DNA from: Piscirickettsiaceae bacterium
Lineage (GTDB): Bacteria; Pseudomonadota; Gammaproteobacteria; Methylococcales; Cycloclasticaceae
Length of the DNA: 5,773 bases
NCBI GenBank assembly: GCA_002401365.1
Contig: NVSW01000110.1
Location: forward strand, 1 to 5,773
Reading direction: 5' to 3'
In this document: in pieces, positions 5,674-5,773 of the stretch
How the letters are laid out: the number at the start of each line of letters is the position of its first letter
How positions within the stretch are numbered: position 1 is the first letter of the stretch
Program-made: the position numbers and the translations under genes
The notes under the pieces: model-generated
Told to the model about the DNA's origin: nothing
Seen by the model: only the letters and a program-made list of their open reading frames with translations
Database searches by the model: none

Positions 5674-5773
5674 AGGCAAAATACCTGCCCAAAATGATCT
5701 CGGGCGAATGGTCCGGTACCATGAACCTTACCGAGAGCCATTGTGGCACCGATCTGGGCATGATGCGCACCAA
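5628..5773 (+). pseudogene. Acyl-CoA dehydrogenase, internal fragment without a start, joined to nifJ
   Basis: Reading from about 5628 (codons CAT GGC GCT TAT), the frame is open to the right edge and encodes an internal part of an acyl-CoA dehydrogenase: HGAYKAIAKHGSDELKAKYL, then PKMISGEWSGTMNLTESHCG and TDLGMMRT. The LTESHCGTDLG segment resembles the family signature in the FAD/acyl-CoA binding middle domain, and SGEWSGTMNLTE suggests the larger, roughly 600-residue type with an extra C-terminal domain. The N-terminal domain, expected to be over 100 residues, is missing; NifJ codons in another frame precede it. GC content is about 55% (about 68% at third positions), against about 41% (about 32%) in the adjoining nifJ codons. 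This suggests a different source genome. The rest lies beyond the window. Confidence 0.8.

Noticed and set aside
5518..5773. A novel NifJ-acyl-CoA dehydrogenase fusion enzyme
   Set aside because: The two parts are in different frames, a TGA occurs at 5671-5673, and both are cut inside core domains. No functional fusion can be made.
1..5773. tRNA, rRNA, CRISPR array, insertion sequence or riboswitch
   Set aside because: Almost all the DNA is accounted for by coding genes. The two non-coding stretches show no cloverleaf, repeat-spacer pattern, transposase or terminal repeats.

Overview
The window looks like chromosomal DNA from a Bacteroidota bacterium, most likely a flavobacterium. Four things suggest this: the base composition is AT-rich; most starts lack a Shine-Dalgarno sequence; the ferredoxin has the long acidic linker between its two cluster motifs that I remember from Bacteroidota; and candidate promoter elements of the TAnnTTTG type occur between divergent genes. 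The genus cannot be fixed from the sequence alone.

Positions 1-4668 hold one tightly packed minus-strand operon in the order korA, korB, nuoA, nuoB, nuoC, nuoD, with nuoD running off the left edge. Junctions are 2 nt, 19 nt, a short overlap, a 4-nt overlap and 6 nt. KorA (fused gamma-alpha) and KorB (beta) form a two-subunit 2-oxoacid:ferredoxin oxidoreductase, probably for 2-oxoglutarate. NuoA-D are the first membrane subunit and the quinone-site/N2-cluster module of respiratory complex I.

A 166-bp AT-rich divergent region (4669-4834) with a palindrome at its centre separates this operon from a plus-strand 2[4Fe-4S] ferredoxin gene (4835-5185). That gene is followed by a good intrinsic terminator (5321-5348). 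A non-coding stretch with an operator-like inverted repeat then leads into the start of nifJ, pyruvate:ferredoxin/flavodoxin oxidoreductase, at 5518. The locus reads as a ferredoxin-metabolism neighbourhood: KorAB and NifJ would reduce ferredoxin while oxidising 2-oxoacids, and co-transcription of kor with nuo suggests a link between that reducing power and complex I. That link is inference.

The main anomaly is at the right end. After about 38 codons of normal NifJ sequence, at a CATGGC stretch near 5628-5634, the DNA becomes the interior of an unrelated acyl-CoA dehydrogenase gene in another reading frame. GC content rises at the same point from about 41% to about 55%. Neither gene is intact across the join. 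It is either a real rearrangement or, more likely, a chimeric joint from assembly or amplification. I saw no RNA genes, CRISPR arrays or mobile elements.
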